Below are positions 45,614 to 53,249 of a DNA stretch of 64,000 nt, one piece after another. This stretch comes from CAWGHZ01 sp963822575 (lineage in GTDB: Bacteria; Pseudomonadota; Alphaproteobacteria; MPNO01; DASWLB01). Within the stretch, counting starts at the first letter, position 1. The number at the start of each line of letters is the position of its first letter. The notes under the pieces are model-generated. The model was not told where the DNA came from and did not search any database. It was given only the letters and a program-made list of their open reading frames with translations. Where the stretch lies: assembly GCA_963822575.1 (NCBI GenBank), contig CAWGHZ010000003.1, positions 124,001 through 188,000 of the forward strand, read 5' to 3'. The position numbers and the translations under genes are program-made.

Positions 45614-46795
45614 GTGGTGAGCCCGGTGCCGGAAACCGCGACCGCAGCGGACCGGATCGACGCGACCTGCCATGCGTGCGGCCACCGAGGACTAGAGGGC
45701 GTTCCCGCCTTCGCCGCCCTCACCCGCGTCACGTCGGACTGCCGGCCTTGGCCCCGGGGCGGACAACTCGCCACCTGCCCGGCCTGCGGGCTGGTGCAGA
45801 AGCCGGCGACGCCGGAGTGGCAGGCCGAGGCCGACGCGATCTACGGCTCCTACGAGATGTTCCACCAAGCCGCCGGCGACGAGCAGCTTGTGTTCGATGC
45901 CGCCAACGGTCAGGCCGAGCCCCGCTCGGCGCGCCTGATCGATCGCGTTTGCGCCACGCTGGCTCCGCCAGCCACAGGCAAGCTGCTGGACGTCGGCTGC
46001 GGGCACGGCGTGCTGCTCGGCGTGTGCAGCCGGCGCCTGCCCGGCTGGTCCCTTGCCGGCTGCGAGCTGAACGAACGCGACCGAGCCAGCGTCGAGACCG
46101 TGCCCGGCGTCGTCGCCTTCTACGGCGCCGGGATCGCCTCGGTCGCGGAGCGCTTCGACCTCGTCACCATGGTCCATGTGCTCGAGCACGTGACAGATCC
46201 CGCCAGGTTCCTGCGTCAGGCGGCGGCGCGCGTGGCGCCGGGCGGCCACCTGTTCATGCAGGTGCCAAATCTCGCCCAGAACCCGTTCGATCTCGCCATC
46301 GCCGATCATTGCAGCCATTTCACGACCGGTTCGCTTGCGGCGGTCGCCGCCGCTGCCGGGCTCGATGTCGTGGTGCTCCGCCACGACTGGACGTTCAAGG
46401 AACTGAGCCTGATCGCCCGGCCGGCCGCGCGGGCTGCCATGGGGACGGCGGCGAGGCCGGCGCCCGCTACGCCGGTTGCCGCGATGGTCGACTGGCTCTT
46501 CCGCGTGCGAGACGCGGCGCGAGCCGTGGGCGACGACGGCATGGGCCTGTTCGGCACCTCGATCTCGGCGAGCTGGCTCGAAGGGGCGCTCGATGGCCGG
46601 TTCGGCTTTTTCGTGGACGAAGACCCCGGTCGTTGCGGTCGCGAACTGCGCGGCAAGGCCGTGGTCCATCCCGGCGATGTTCCCCGCAACGCGCATGTGT
46701 TCATGCCCATGCCGTACAACCAGGCGGTACATGTGGCGGAGCGGCTACGGACGCAGGGCGTCGCTGCGGACCTGATCCTCCCGCCCCGCGATTAA
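45614..46795 (+). CDS. Sugar C-methyltransferase-like protein with N-terminal zinc finger
   Basis: A 393-residue protein. The N-terminal CHACGH and CPACGL pair is the zinc-binding domain of NDP-hexose C-methyltransferases (TylCIII/NovU type). A SAM domain follows (KLLDVGCGHGVLLGV; MVHVLEHVTDPARFL). A C-terminal domain with GTSISASWLEGAL and HVFMPMPYNQ resembles the third domain of that family. It would add a branch methyl to a keto sugar nucleotide. It is the last gene of the rightward tailoring operon and starts with GTG 10 bp after the previous stop. Confidence 0.78.
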   Translation: MVSPVPETATAADRIDATCHACGHRGLEGVPAFAALTRVTSDCRPWPRGGQLATCPACGLVQKPATPEWQAEADAIYGSYEMFHQAAGDEQLVFDAANGQAEPRSARLIDRVCATLAPPATGKLLDVGCGHGVLLGVCSRRLPGWSLAGCELNERDRASVETVPGVVAFYGAGIASVAERFDLVTMVHVLEHVTDPARFLRQAAARVAPGGHLFMQVPNLAQNPFDLAIADHCSHFTTGSLAAVAAAAGLDVVVLRHDWTFKELSLIARPAARAAMGTAARPAPATPVAAMVDWLFRVRDAARAVGDDGMGLFGTSISASWLEGALDGRFGFFVDEDPGRCGRELRGKAVVHPGDVPRNAHVFMPMPYNQAVHVAERLRTQGVAADLILPPRD

Positions 46796-46820
46796 GGCGC
46801 CCGTTCGACGGCCCTTAGAG

Positions 46821-46871
46821 TGTCGGAATTTTTTACAGATTCGCCACTCCGAACTGTCGGAAATTTTTACA
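46821..46871 (+). promoter_or_regulatory. Pair of 17-bp direct repeats upstream of the PEP-CTERM gene
   Basis: TGTCGGAATTTTTTACA at 46821-46837 and TGTCGGAAATTTTTACA at 46855-46871 differ at one base and are 34 bases apart start to start, about three helical turns. Each has TGT/ACA ends like a dyad. PEP-CTERM genes in other bacteria are controlled by the sigma-54 activator PrsR, and such repeats about 160-210 bases before the start fit enhancer sites. The identification with PrsR is inference. Confidence 0.5.
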
Positions 46872-46976
46872 CTTCCAATTTTCATGTCCGGCATGCCGCC
46901 CGAAAGGCGACCAGTTGATCGCTCTAAGGCTTTGACACAAAAAGATAATACAAACCCTCGCGACGCTGCCGCAAAT

Positions 46977-46992
46977 TGGCATGAAATCTTGC
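46977..46992 (+). promoter_or_regulatory. Sigma-54-like promoter element with one extra spacer base
   Basis: TGGCATGAAATCTTGC at 46977-46992 resembles the -24/-12 consensus TGGCAC-N5-TTGC, but GG and GC are 11 rather than 10 bases apart. It lies about 45 bases before the start of the PEP-CTERM gene and 105 bases after the repeat boxes, the layout expected for an enhancer-dependent promoter. The spacing would normally weaken it strongly. Confidence 0.3.
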
Positions 46993-47034
46993 ATGCCTCG
47001 CGGGCCAGTTAACCTTAACTGAAGGGTAGTCAAA

Positions 47035-47862
47035 ATGCGCTTCCTCGGAACCTGGACCGCACGTTTCTTCGTGGCTTGGGCAACCCTGTGCGGCTTCCAG
47101 TTGCCCTCGATGGCGGCGCCGATCGCCCACTGGACGTTCGACGAGTTGAGCGGCACCACGGCGGCCGACAGTGTCGGCAGCGTCGACGGTACGCTTTCCG
47201 CCTCGGGCGCCTCTTTCGTGTCGGGCGGCGTTTCGGGCAACGCCCTGTCGCTGGTGGGCGGTCAGGGCTATGTCAGCATGGGCAACAACTTCGGCTTCAC
47301 TTCGGGAGACTTCTCCATCGTCGCGTGGGTCAGGACCAGTTCGATGTCCGGCTACACGATCGCCGTCGGCAAGCACAAAGAGACCCACATGGCCGGCTAT
47401 TTCCTCGAGCTGAACGGTTGTGCGACGGGCCTCGCGGACTTCTACGCGTCGGACACCTGTGCGCAGGAACCGGTGTCGACGAGCGGCATGCCCCTCAACG
47501 ACAATGAATGGCATCAGCTTGCCGTGTCCTACGTCGACGGCGGCAACACACAGCTTTTTGTGGACGGCATGCTGGAGGCGACGGTCGCCTCGAACCCGAT
47601 CGCCGATATCGATGCGCCGTTCAACATCGGCGGCATCAACATGCCGGACGGCAGCGCCGATCCCCGCTATCAGGGCCTCATCGACGATGTGCAGCTCTAC
47701 GACAACGCGCTGTCCAGCACTGACGTCGCCGCGCTATACGACAACCCCGGCCTCACGACCGACGACCTCGCCGCGGTTCCGGAACCGGCGACGATCGCGC
47801 TCTTTGGCTTTGGCCTAGTCGGGCTCGCGGTTGCGCGCCGGCGGCGCAAGGCCGCGCGATAG
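47035..47862 (+). CDS. LamG-domain protein with PEP-CTERM sorting signal
   Basis: A 275-residue exported protein. The signal peptide ends near residue 27 (LPSMAA). A LamG/concanavalin-like domain follows (IAHWTFDELSGTTAADSVG, FSIVAWVRTSS, WHQLAVSYVDGGNTQLFVDG, GLIDDVQLYDNALS). The C-terminus is a textbook PEP-CTERM signal: VPEPATIALFGFGLVGLAV then RRRRK. An exosortase would cleave it and release or anchor the protein in the envelope with exopolysaccharide. No exosortase gene is in the window. GAAGGG upstream supports the start. The low-GC upstream region with repeat boxes suggests a dedicated regulator. Confidence 0.88.
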   Translation: MRFLGTWTARFFVAWATLCGFQLPSMAAPIAHWTFDELSGTTAADSVGSVDGTLSASGASFVSGGVSGNALSLVGGQGYVSMGNNFGFTSGDFSIVAWVRTSSMSGYTIAVGKHKETHMAGYFLELNGCATGLADFYASDTCAQEPVSTSGMPLNDNEWHQLAVSYVDGGNTQLFVDGMLEATVASNPIADIDAPFNIGGINMPDGSADPRYQGLIDDVQLYDNALSSTDVAALYDNPGLTTDDLAAVPEPATIALFGFGLVGLAVARRRRKAAR

Positions 47863-48002
47863 CGAGCGAGAGGGTGGACCGCAAAACCGGAGGGACCGGT
47901 TGCGCTCGACGCGATGCGGGCCGCCTTGTCGTGGCGCTGGTTTATTCCTCCGCAATTTTGGGGGATAATCGGCCACTTCGTCTTCGATAGCTGCCCGAAT
48001 TC

Positions 48003-49338
48003 ATGTGTTTCCCCGCAGCGGTCGGCGTCGGGCGACGCACCGCCCTCCTCGCCCTCGCCGCCCTCGCGGGCTGCGTGCCGGAGCCCCAATGGCATGCGAC
48101 GCCCGACGCCGTACAGACGGTCTACCAGGGCGGGCGTGCCGCACACCGATCGGCACGGGCGGGTGCGTCTTGCCTACGATCCGGCGGCGTCGTTCCTGCC
48201 GATCGGGCTTTACCACGCGCTCACCGGCCGGCATTTCGGGCGGGACTATGACCTCGCCCCCGTGCGCGCGGCCGGGTTCAACACGATCTATCCCTGGGAG
48301 GGACAGGACTTCGCGGCGGTGTATGCGGCGGCCAAGGCGGCGGGACTTGCCGTCATCTTCGCCCATCCCAGCGACGCCGAGTTGCGCCAAGCCGCCGCCG
48401 ACCCGGACTCGCCCGTGCTGGCCTGGAGCCTCGACGAGGAGCCCACGATGCACGACGCGGCGCCGGACTGGCGCAAGCGCCTCGAGCGGTTCCGCGCCCG
48501 CCGGGCCGAGATCCACGCGCACGATCCCGGCCGCGCCGCGATCGTCATCGATTCCGACGACTTCACGGGCAAGTCCGCGGCGCGCTGGGCGGCGTGGAAC
48601 GCGGCGGGCGACGTCTCGACCCATTTCAACTACCCGATACGCACGGCGCCGACCGTCTCGCTCTCGACCGCGCGCGGCATCCCGCAGTCGGTCGCGCGCG
48701 CCGTCGCGATCAACCACGCCAGGAAGCCGGTCTGGCTGATCGAACAGGCCTTCGCCAGCCCGCGCCGCCACTGGGCGATGCCGAGCCCGGCCGAGCTGCG
48801 CGCCATGGTCTATGCCGGCTTCGTTCATGGTGCGACCGGCGTGATCTATTTCGCTCGCGACAGCTTCGTCACCCGCGACGACGGGGTGATCGGATTGGCG
48901 CCCGATCCCCTGGCGGATTACGGCCCGACGCCCGACTTCAATCATGACGGGCTGCCGCGTGCCACGGCGGGTCCCGACCAACTTGCCGCCAGCCGCGCAC
49001 TATGGGACGCGGCGACGCGGATCAACCGCGAGTTGGCGACGCTGCGCCCGGTGCTGCTGGCCCCGACCTCGCGCCGCGACTATCGGGTGGACATCTACGG
49101 CAAGGGCGAGTCGCGCGCTCCCATCCGCACCATGCTCAAGGAGACAGACGGCACGGCGACGCTGATCGCGGTCAACGTGGACCGCGTGCCCGTGACCTGG
49201 CGCGTGCGGTTCGAGTCGCCGGTCAATGCGCCGCGCGCCATGTTCGACGCCGAGGCTGCGCCGCAACGCACAGCCAACGGCTGGCGGGACACGCTGCCGC
49301 CCTTTGGCGTGCGGATCTACCGGTTCCGCTTCGAATAG
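48003..49338 (+). pseudogene. Glycoside-hydrolase-like lipoprotein, frameshifted
   Basis: ATG 48003 begins a lipoprotein signal (RRTALLALAALAGC, Cys at about residue 24). The frame shifts near 48133, where a GGG run probably has one base too many. Coding then continues GVPHTDRHGRVRLAYDP, FLPIGLYHALTGRHFGRDYDLAPVRAAGFNTIYPW, AWSLDEEPT and VYAGFVHGATGVIYFARDSF, ending with a beta-rich domain. The pattern of strands and acidic residues resembles (beta/alpha)8 glycoside hydrolases. I cannot assign a family. An envelope glycan-processing enzyme would fit the locus. Confidence 0.6.
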
Positions 49339-49475
49339 GCTGGCCGCCTCATACCAAAGCGCGTGAAAATTTGAGGCGAATTCGGGTCGAAGACCGATAA
49401 AATGCGCGACAAAGGCCCGACAGTTCCTGTTGCACGGCCGTCCAATGCGCCCAACATATTCGCCGACCCCGTTGT

Positions 49476-49499
49476 CCGCCCGCCTCACGACGCGGGCGG
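49476..49499 (+). promoter_or_regulatory. 8-bp hairpin upstream of the FliD-like gene
   Basis: CCGCCCGC (49476-49483) pairs perfectly with GCGGGCGG (49492-49499) across an 8-base loop, 25 bases before the start codon. It could be a terminator for the lipoprotein gene or a leader structure affecting translation. No T-run follows. Confidence 0.25.
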
Positions 49500-49523
49500 C
49501 AATCATCGCGAAGTTGGTGGGAT

Positions 49524-50305
49524 ATGACTGTCAACGCGTTGACCAGCAGCCTCCTGTCGCAGAGCCTCTATCCAACGGGTGCCTACAGCGTGAACCCGCT
49601 TGCCGCGCTGGCCACGACGCGACGGCGACGGCTCCGGCGACGACCAGCGTGACCGAGGCGGAGACCGCGGCCGATCAAGCCCAGCTCGCCGGTCTTGACC
49701 AGCTCGCGTCGGCGCTCACGAGCTTCCAGACCAGTGTCCAAGGCCTGACCGCACCCGCCCCGGATCCCGCCTCGCTGCAATCGGCCGCACAGGATTTCGT
49801 GACGGCCTACAACAATCTTTACGACACGCTGCAAAGTCTGACCGGCGAGAACGGCGCGCTCGCCGGCGACGCAACGGCACAAGAGTTGTCGCAGGAACTC
49901 GGTGCGACCTACGCGCAAAGCTATTCCGCGGACGGCTTTACCGGCCTGTCCCAGATCGGCATCGACGCCCACGCGGACGGACATCTCGCGCTCGACAGCG
50001 GTGCGGTTCAGTCGGCGGCCGCATCCGACCTGACGGGTGCGGCCTCCGTCCTCAGCCAGGCCGCCACCGCCTTCGGTGCGCTGGCCCAGGGCTATGGCGG
50101 TACTGGCGGAATCGTCGCCACCGACCAGGCGCTTTTGCAGAACGACGTCTCCACCCTTCAGTTCCTACAGGGCCTTTCTCCGGCGGCACCGACCGCGACG
50201 GGCTACCTGTCGGGAACCCAGCAATACACGGCCGCCCTGCAACTGCAGATCAATACCGACTTGCTGGGCCAGTCGGGTTTGGGAACGACAGGCATCGTCG
50301 CCTGA
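49524..50305 (+). pseudogene. FliD/flagellar-filament-like protein, frameshifted
   Basis: ATG 49524, with GGTGGGA upstream, opens MTVNALTSSLLSQSLYPTG and then runs into a stop. One base appears to be missing near 49611, after which the sequence continues DATATAPATTSVTEAETAADQAQ. The rest resembles the C-terminal region of the flagellar cap protein FliD: LASALTSFQTSVQGL, DFVTAYNNLYDTLQSLTGENGALAGD, LSQIGIDAHADGHLALDSG and GGIVATDQALLQNDV. At about 261 codons it is much shorter than FliD and lacks the N-terminal D0/D1 part. No flagellar genes are nearby. Confidence 0.6.
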
Positions 50306-50324
50306 CGCGACCGCCCCCGCCGCG

Positions 50325-50708
50325 CTACTTCACGTTCTCGGCGTATTTGGCGAGCGACTTGCTGAGCGCCGCCGTCGGCTTCTGGAAGAACACCAGCATG
50401 GTGCAGCCGTTCGGCGCCGTGGGCGAGTGTTTCGAGCCCTTCGGCCGGATGACGAAGTTGCCGGCCGTCACCTCGCCCTCGTCGTCCTTGAGCGAGCCTT
50501 CGAGGATGTAGGTCTGCTCCAGATCCTCGTGCATGTGGAACGGGATCGAGGCCCCGGGCGCGAGCTTGGTGATGATGGTGAGCATGCCCGTCTTCGGGTC
50601 GTGCATTAGCACCTTCATCTGGTTGCCGGGGCCGGTGTCGATCCACGGCATGTCGTTGACGGGGACGTAGCGCGACGCGGTATCGGCTTGTGCGGTCTGG
50701 GTCGCCAT
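50325..50708 (-). CDS. Cupin-domain protein
   Basis: A 127-residue single-domain cupin. Motif 1 is IPFHMHEDLEQTYILEGSL, with the His/Glu metal ligands, and motif 2 is NFVIRPKGSKHSPTAP. It probably binds a metal and a small acid or acts as an isomerase or dioxygenase; no specific substrate is indicated. GGGAGGA sits ideally before the ATG. It is downstream of the DUF1015 gene, about 50 bp away on the same strand, so the two may be co-transcribed. Confidence 0.8.
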   Translation of the reverse strand: MATQTAQADTASRYVPVNDMPWIDTGPGNQMKVLMHDPKTGMLTIITKLAPGASIPFHMHEDLEQTYILEGSLKDDEGEVTAGNFVIRPKGSKHSPTAPNGCTMLVFFQKPTAALSKSLAKYAENVK

Positions 50709-50757
50709 GGCGGTTCCTCCCGTATGGAGAGGCCCCAGCCTACACCCGCCGGCGGCC

Positions 50758-52032
50758 TCAGGCGAGCGGCAGGGAGATCAGCCCGTCGACCAGCTTGGGC
50801 TCGAACCAGGTGGATTTGGGCGGCATGATCTCGCCCGCGTCGGCCACGGCGAACAGCTCGGAAAGCTGGGTGGGGTAGAGCGCGAAGGCGACCGCAATAT
50901 CGCCGGAATCCACCCGCTTCGCGAGCTCGGCAAGGCCGCGCGCGCCGCCGACAAAGTCGATGCGCGGATCGGTGCGCGGATCGCCGACGCCGAGGATCGG
51001 GCCAAGGATGCGCTCGGCCAGGAGGCTCACGTCGAGGCGGCGGGCGGGCGGCGTCCCCTCCGGCACCGGCTCGCGCGCCACCAGCGCGTACCAACGCCCC
51101 GGCAGGTACATGGCGAAGCGGCGCGGCTGGGCGGGCTTGGCGGGCGTGGTGAGCCGCGTTACCTCGAACCGCTCGGCAAGCTTCGCGAGGAACGCGTCGG
51201 GCGAAAGCCCGTTCAAATCCTTCACCACGCGGTTGTAGTCGAGGATGCGCACCTCGTCGTCCGGGAAGCTGACCACCAGGAACCGGCCGTCCATGGGCTC
51301 CCGCAAGCGCGCCCGGCGCTGCTCGACGGCGCGCGCGCCTGCGGCGGCGCGGTGGTGCCCATCCGCGATGTAGAGCGTCTCAGCCGCCTCGAACGCTGCG
51401 GTAAGCTCGGTCACGTCGGCGGCCGTCTCGATTGCCCACAGCGCGTGGCGCGACCCGTCGGGTGCCGCGGCTTCCAGCATCGGCGGGTTCGTCGTCGCCC
51501 GGGCGATCGCCGCCGCGATCAGCGCCGAGCTTCGGTGGATCACGAACACGGGGCCGGTATGGGCGTCGACCGCCAGGATCTGGCGCACCCGGTCGTCCTC
51601 CTTGTCGGGGCGGGTCAGCTCGTGGCGGCGGATGCGGTTGTCGTGATACGCGGCGACCGAGCCGGCGGCGGCGATGCCGGTCTGCACGTGCCCGCGGGCA
51701 ACGATGCGGTAGGCGTAGTAGCAGGGCTTCGCGTCGCGGCGCAGTACCCCGGCCTCGATCATCTTTCGCAAATTCGCCCCGGCGCGTTCGTACACCTTGG
51801 GGGCGTGCGCGTCGGTGCCGGACGGGAAGTCGATCTCGGGCTTCGAGACGTGCAGGAAGCTCCAACGGCGGCCCTCGGCCATCGCCCGGGCCTCCTCGGT
51901 CGAGAGCACGTCGTAGGGCGGCGCGATCACCTCGGCCACGTGCGCCGCGTCGGGGTGGAGGCCGCGGAACGGCGCGACCAGCAATTCCGCGCTCGTCGCC
52001 GATTTCCTGTCCTGGGTGCGTGTCGTCGCCAT
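50758..52032 (-). CDS. DUF1015-family protein
   Basis: A 424-residue cytoplasmic protein of the DUF1015 family (LLVAPFRGLHP near the N-terminus, VIAPPYDVLS, ELTRPDKEDDRVRQILAV, and the hallmark ADGHHR near residue 250). The biochemical role of the family is not firmly established; some members are found near serine and sugar metabolism genes. GAGG five bases before ATG 52032 makes it preferable to the GTG at 52038. It is divergent from the dioxygenase gene, with about 155 bp between. Confidence 0.85.
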   Translation of the reverse strand: MATTRTQDRKSATSAELLVAPFRGLHPDAAHVAEVIAPPYDVLSTEEARAMAEGRRWSFLHVSKPEIDFPSGTDAHAPKVYERAGANLRKMIEAGVLRRDAKPCYYAYRIVARGHVQTGIAAAGSVAAYHDNRIRRHELTRPDKEDDRVRQILAVDAHTGPVFVIHRSSALIAAAIARATTNPPMLEAAAPDGSRHALWAIETAADVTELTAAFEAAETLYIADGHHRAAAGARAVEQRRARLREPMDGRFLVVSFPDDEVRILDYNRVVKDLNGLSPDAFLAKLAERFEVTRLTTPAKPAQPRRFAMYLPGRWYALVAREPVPEGTPPARRLDVSLLAERILGPILGVGDPRTDPRIDFVGGARGLAELAKRVDSGDIAVAFALYPTQLSELFAVADAGEIMPPKSTWFEPKLVDGLISLPLA

Positions 52033-52186
52033 GCTCACCTCGCGCGGCGGAAGGAAACAGAAAAGCGCCTTGCGATCAACCCGACGTGGCGTCGCGCCCT
52101 GGAAACGCCGCGCGTTTGACCTCGATCAACGGCCGCCCGGCCGCCCGGCGCTACAAGGCGCCATCCGGGACACGAAGGGGATGACC

Positions 52187-53185
52187 ATGATAGCGGTGCC
52201 CGAACCGATCCGCGATGTCGCCCATATCGGCCATGTCGAGCTTCTCACGCCGAAGCCGGCGGAAAGCCTCGCCTATTTCACCGATCTCCTGGGCATGGAA
52301 GGGGTGCACCAGGAAGGCCCGTCGGCCTGGCTGCGCGCTTATGGCGACTACGCGACGACCACCCTCAAGCTTACCGAGGCGGCCGCGCCGGGCATCGGCC
52401 ATCTCGCTTGGCGCGCGGCGAGCCCCCAGGCGCTCGACCGGCGCGTCGCGGCGATCGCGGCAACTGGGCTCGGCGTCGGCTGGACCGACGGCGATTTCGG
52501 CCACGGCGCGACCTACCGCTTCCGCGACCCGGACGGGCACGCGATGGAGATCTATTACGACGAAGAGCGCTACGTCCCGCCGCCGGAACTGCGATCGACC
52601 CTCAACAACCTGCCGATGAAGTACCCCGCCCACGGCATCGGCGTGCGCCGTACCGACCACGTCGCGCTCCTCTGCCAGGACGTCAAGGCGAACCGGGAAT
52701 TCGTGGAGCGCACGCTGGGCCTCAGCCTGCGCGAGCAGGTGCTCTACGAGAACGGCACCAAGGAGATCGGCTCGTGGATGAGCCCGTCGCCGGTCCATCA
52801 CGAGGTCGCCTACGTGCTCGACACCGCCGGCGCCCACGGCCGGCTGCACCATTTCTCGCTGTGGACCGACAACCGCGACGACGTGCTGCGCGCCGCCGAC
52901 ATCTTCCGCGAGAACGGCGTGTTCATCGAGGCCGGGCCGTCGAAGCACAACAACAGCCAAGCCTTCTACATCTATTCGTACGAGCCGGGCGGCAACCGGG
53001 TGGAGATCTATACCGGGAGCTTCCTGGTGTTCGCGCCCGACTTCGAGCCCGTGGTGTGGGACGAGACGGCGCGCGGCACGGGCGTCTATTGGGGCGAGGC
53101 CCTGCCCGAGAGCTTCATGCACTACGCGACGCCCGACGTGGGGCGCGCCGGCGACCCCGCTGTCCCGGTCATCGACCCGCGCTGA
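52187..53185 (+). CDS. Extradiol ring-cleavage dioxygenase of the VOC superfamily (catechol 2,3-dioxygenase-like)
   Basis: A 332-residue, two-domain VOC protein. The N-terminal domain has HIGHVELLTPKPAESLAYF. The catalytic C-terminal domain supplies the Fe ligands His (TDHVALLCQDV near 160), His (LHHFSLWTD near 222) and Glu (RVEIYTG near 270). It cleaves the ring of a catechol-type substrate beside the hydroxyl pair. Together with the flavoprotein hydroxylase-like gene at 14233 it suggests some aromatic catabolism. GGGG eight bases before ATG 52187 favours it over ATG 52181. Confidence 0.85.
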   Translation: MIAVPEPIRDVAHIGHVELLTPKPAESLAYFTDLLGMEGVHQEGPSAWLRAYGDYATTTLKLTEAAAPGIGHLAWRAASPQALDRRVAAIAATGLGVGWTDGDFGHGATYRFRDPDGHAMEIYYDEERYVPPPELRSTLNNLPMKYPAHGIGVRRTDHVALLCQDVKANREFVERTLGLSLREQVLYENGTKEIGSWMSPSPVHHEVAYVLDTAGAHGRLHHFSLWTDNRDDVLRAADIFRENGVFIEAGPSKHNNSQAFYIYSYEPGGNRVEIYTGSFLVFAPDFEPVVWDETARGTGVYWGEALPESFMHYATPDVGRAGDPAVPVIDPR

Positions 53186-53205
53186 CCATAGTTACATTCC
53201 ATAAA

Positions 53206-53216
53206 TGATTCAATCA
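53206..53216. promoter_or_regulatory. Small perfect palindrome upstream of ccoN
   Basis: TGATTCAATCA is an 11-base inverted repeat 34 bases before the ccoN GTG, in an A/T-rich patch. Oxygen-regulated cco operons often have FNR/FixK boxes (TTGAT-N4-ATCAA), but this sequence has the half-sites in the opposite orientation, so it is not such a box as it stands. Confidence 0.2.
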
Positions 53217-53249
53217 TAGGTTGTAGATCGATGATCGGCGGGTGCGCGC

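Noticed and set aside
53206..53216. FNR/FixK box upstream of ccoN
   Set aside because: The palindrome is TGATTCAATCA, not TTGAT-N4-ATCAA. No better match was seen in the 64 bases before the GTG start.
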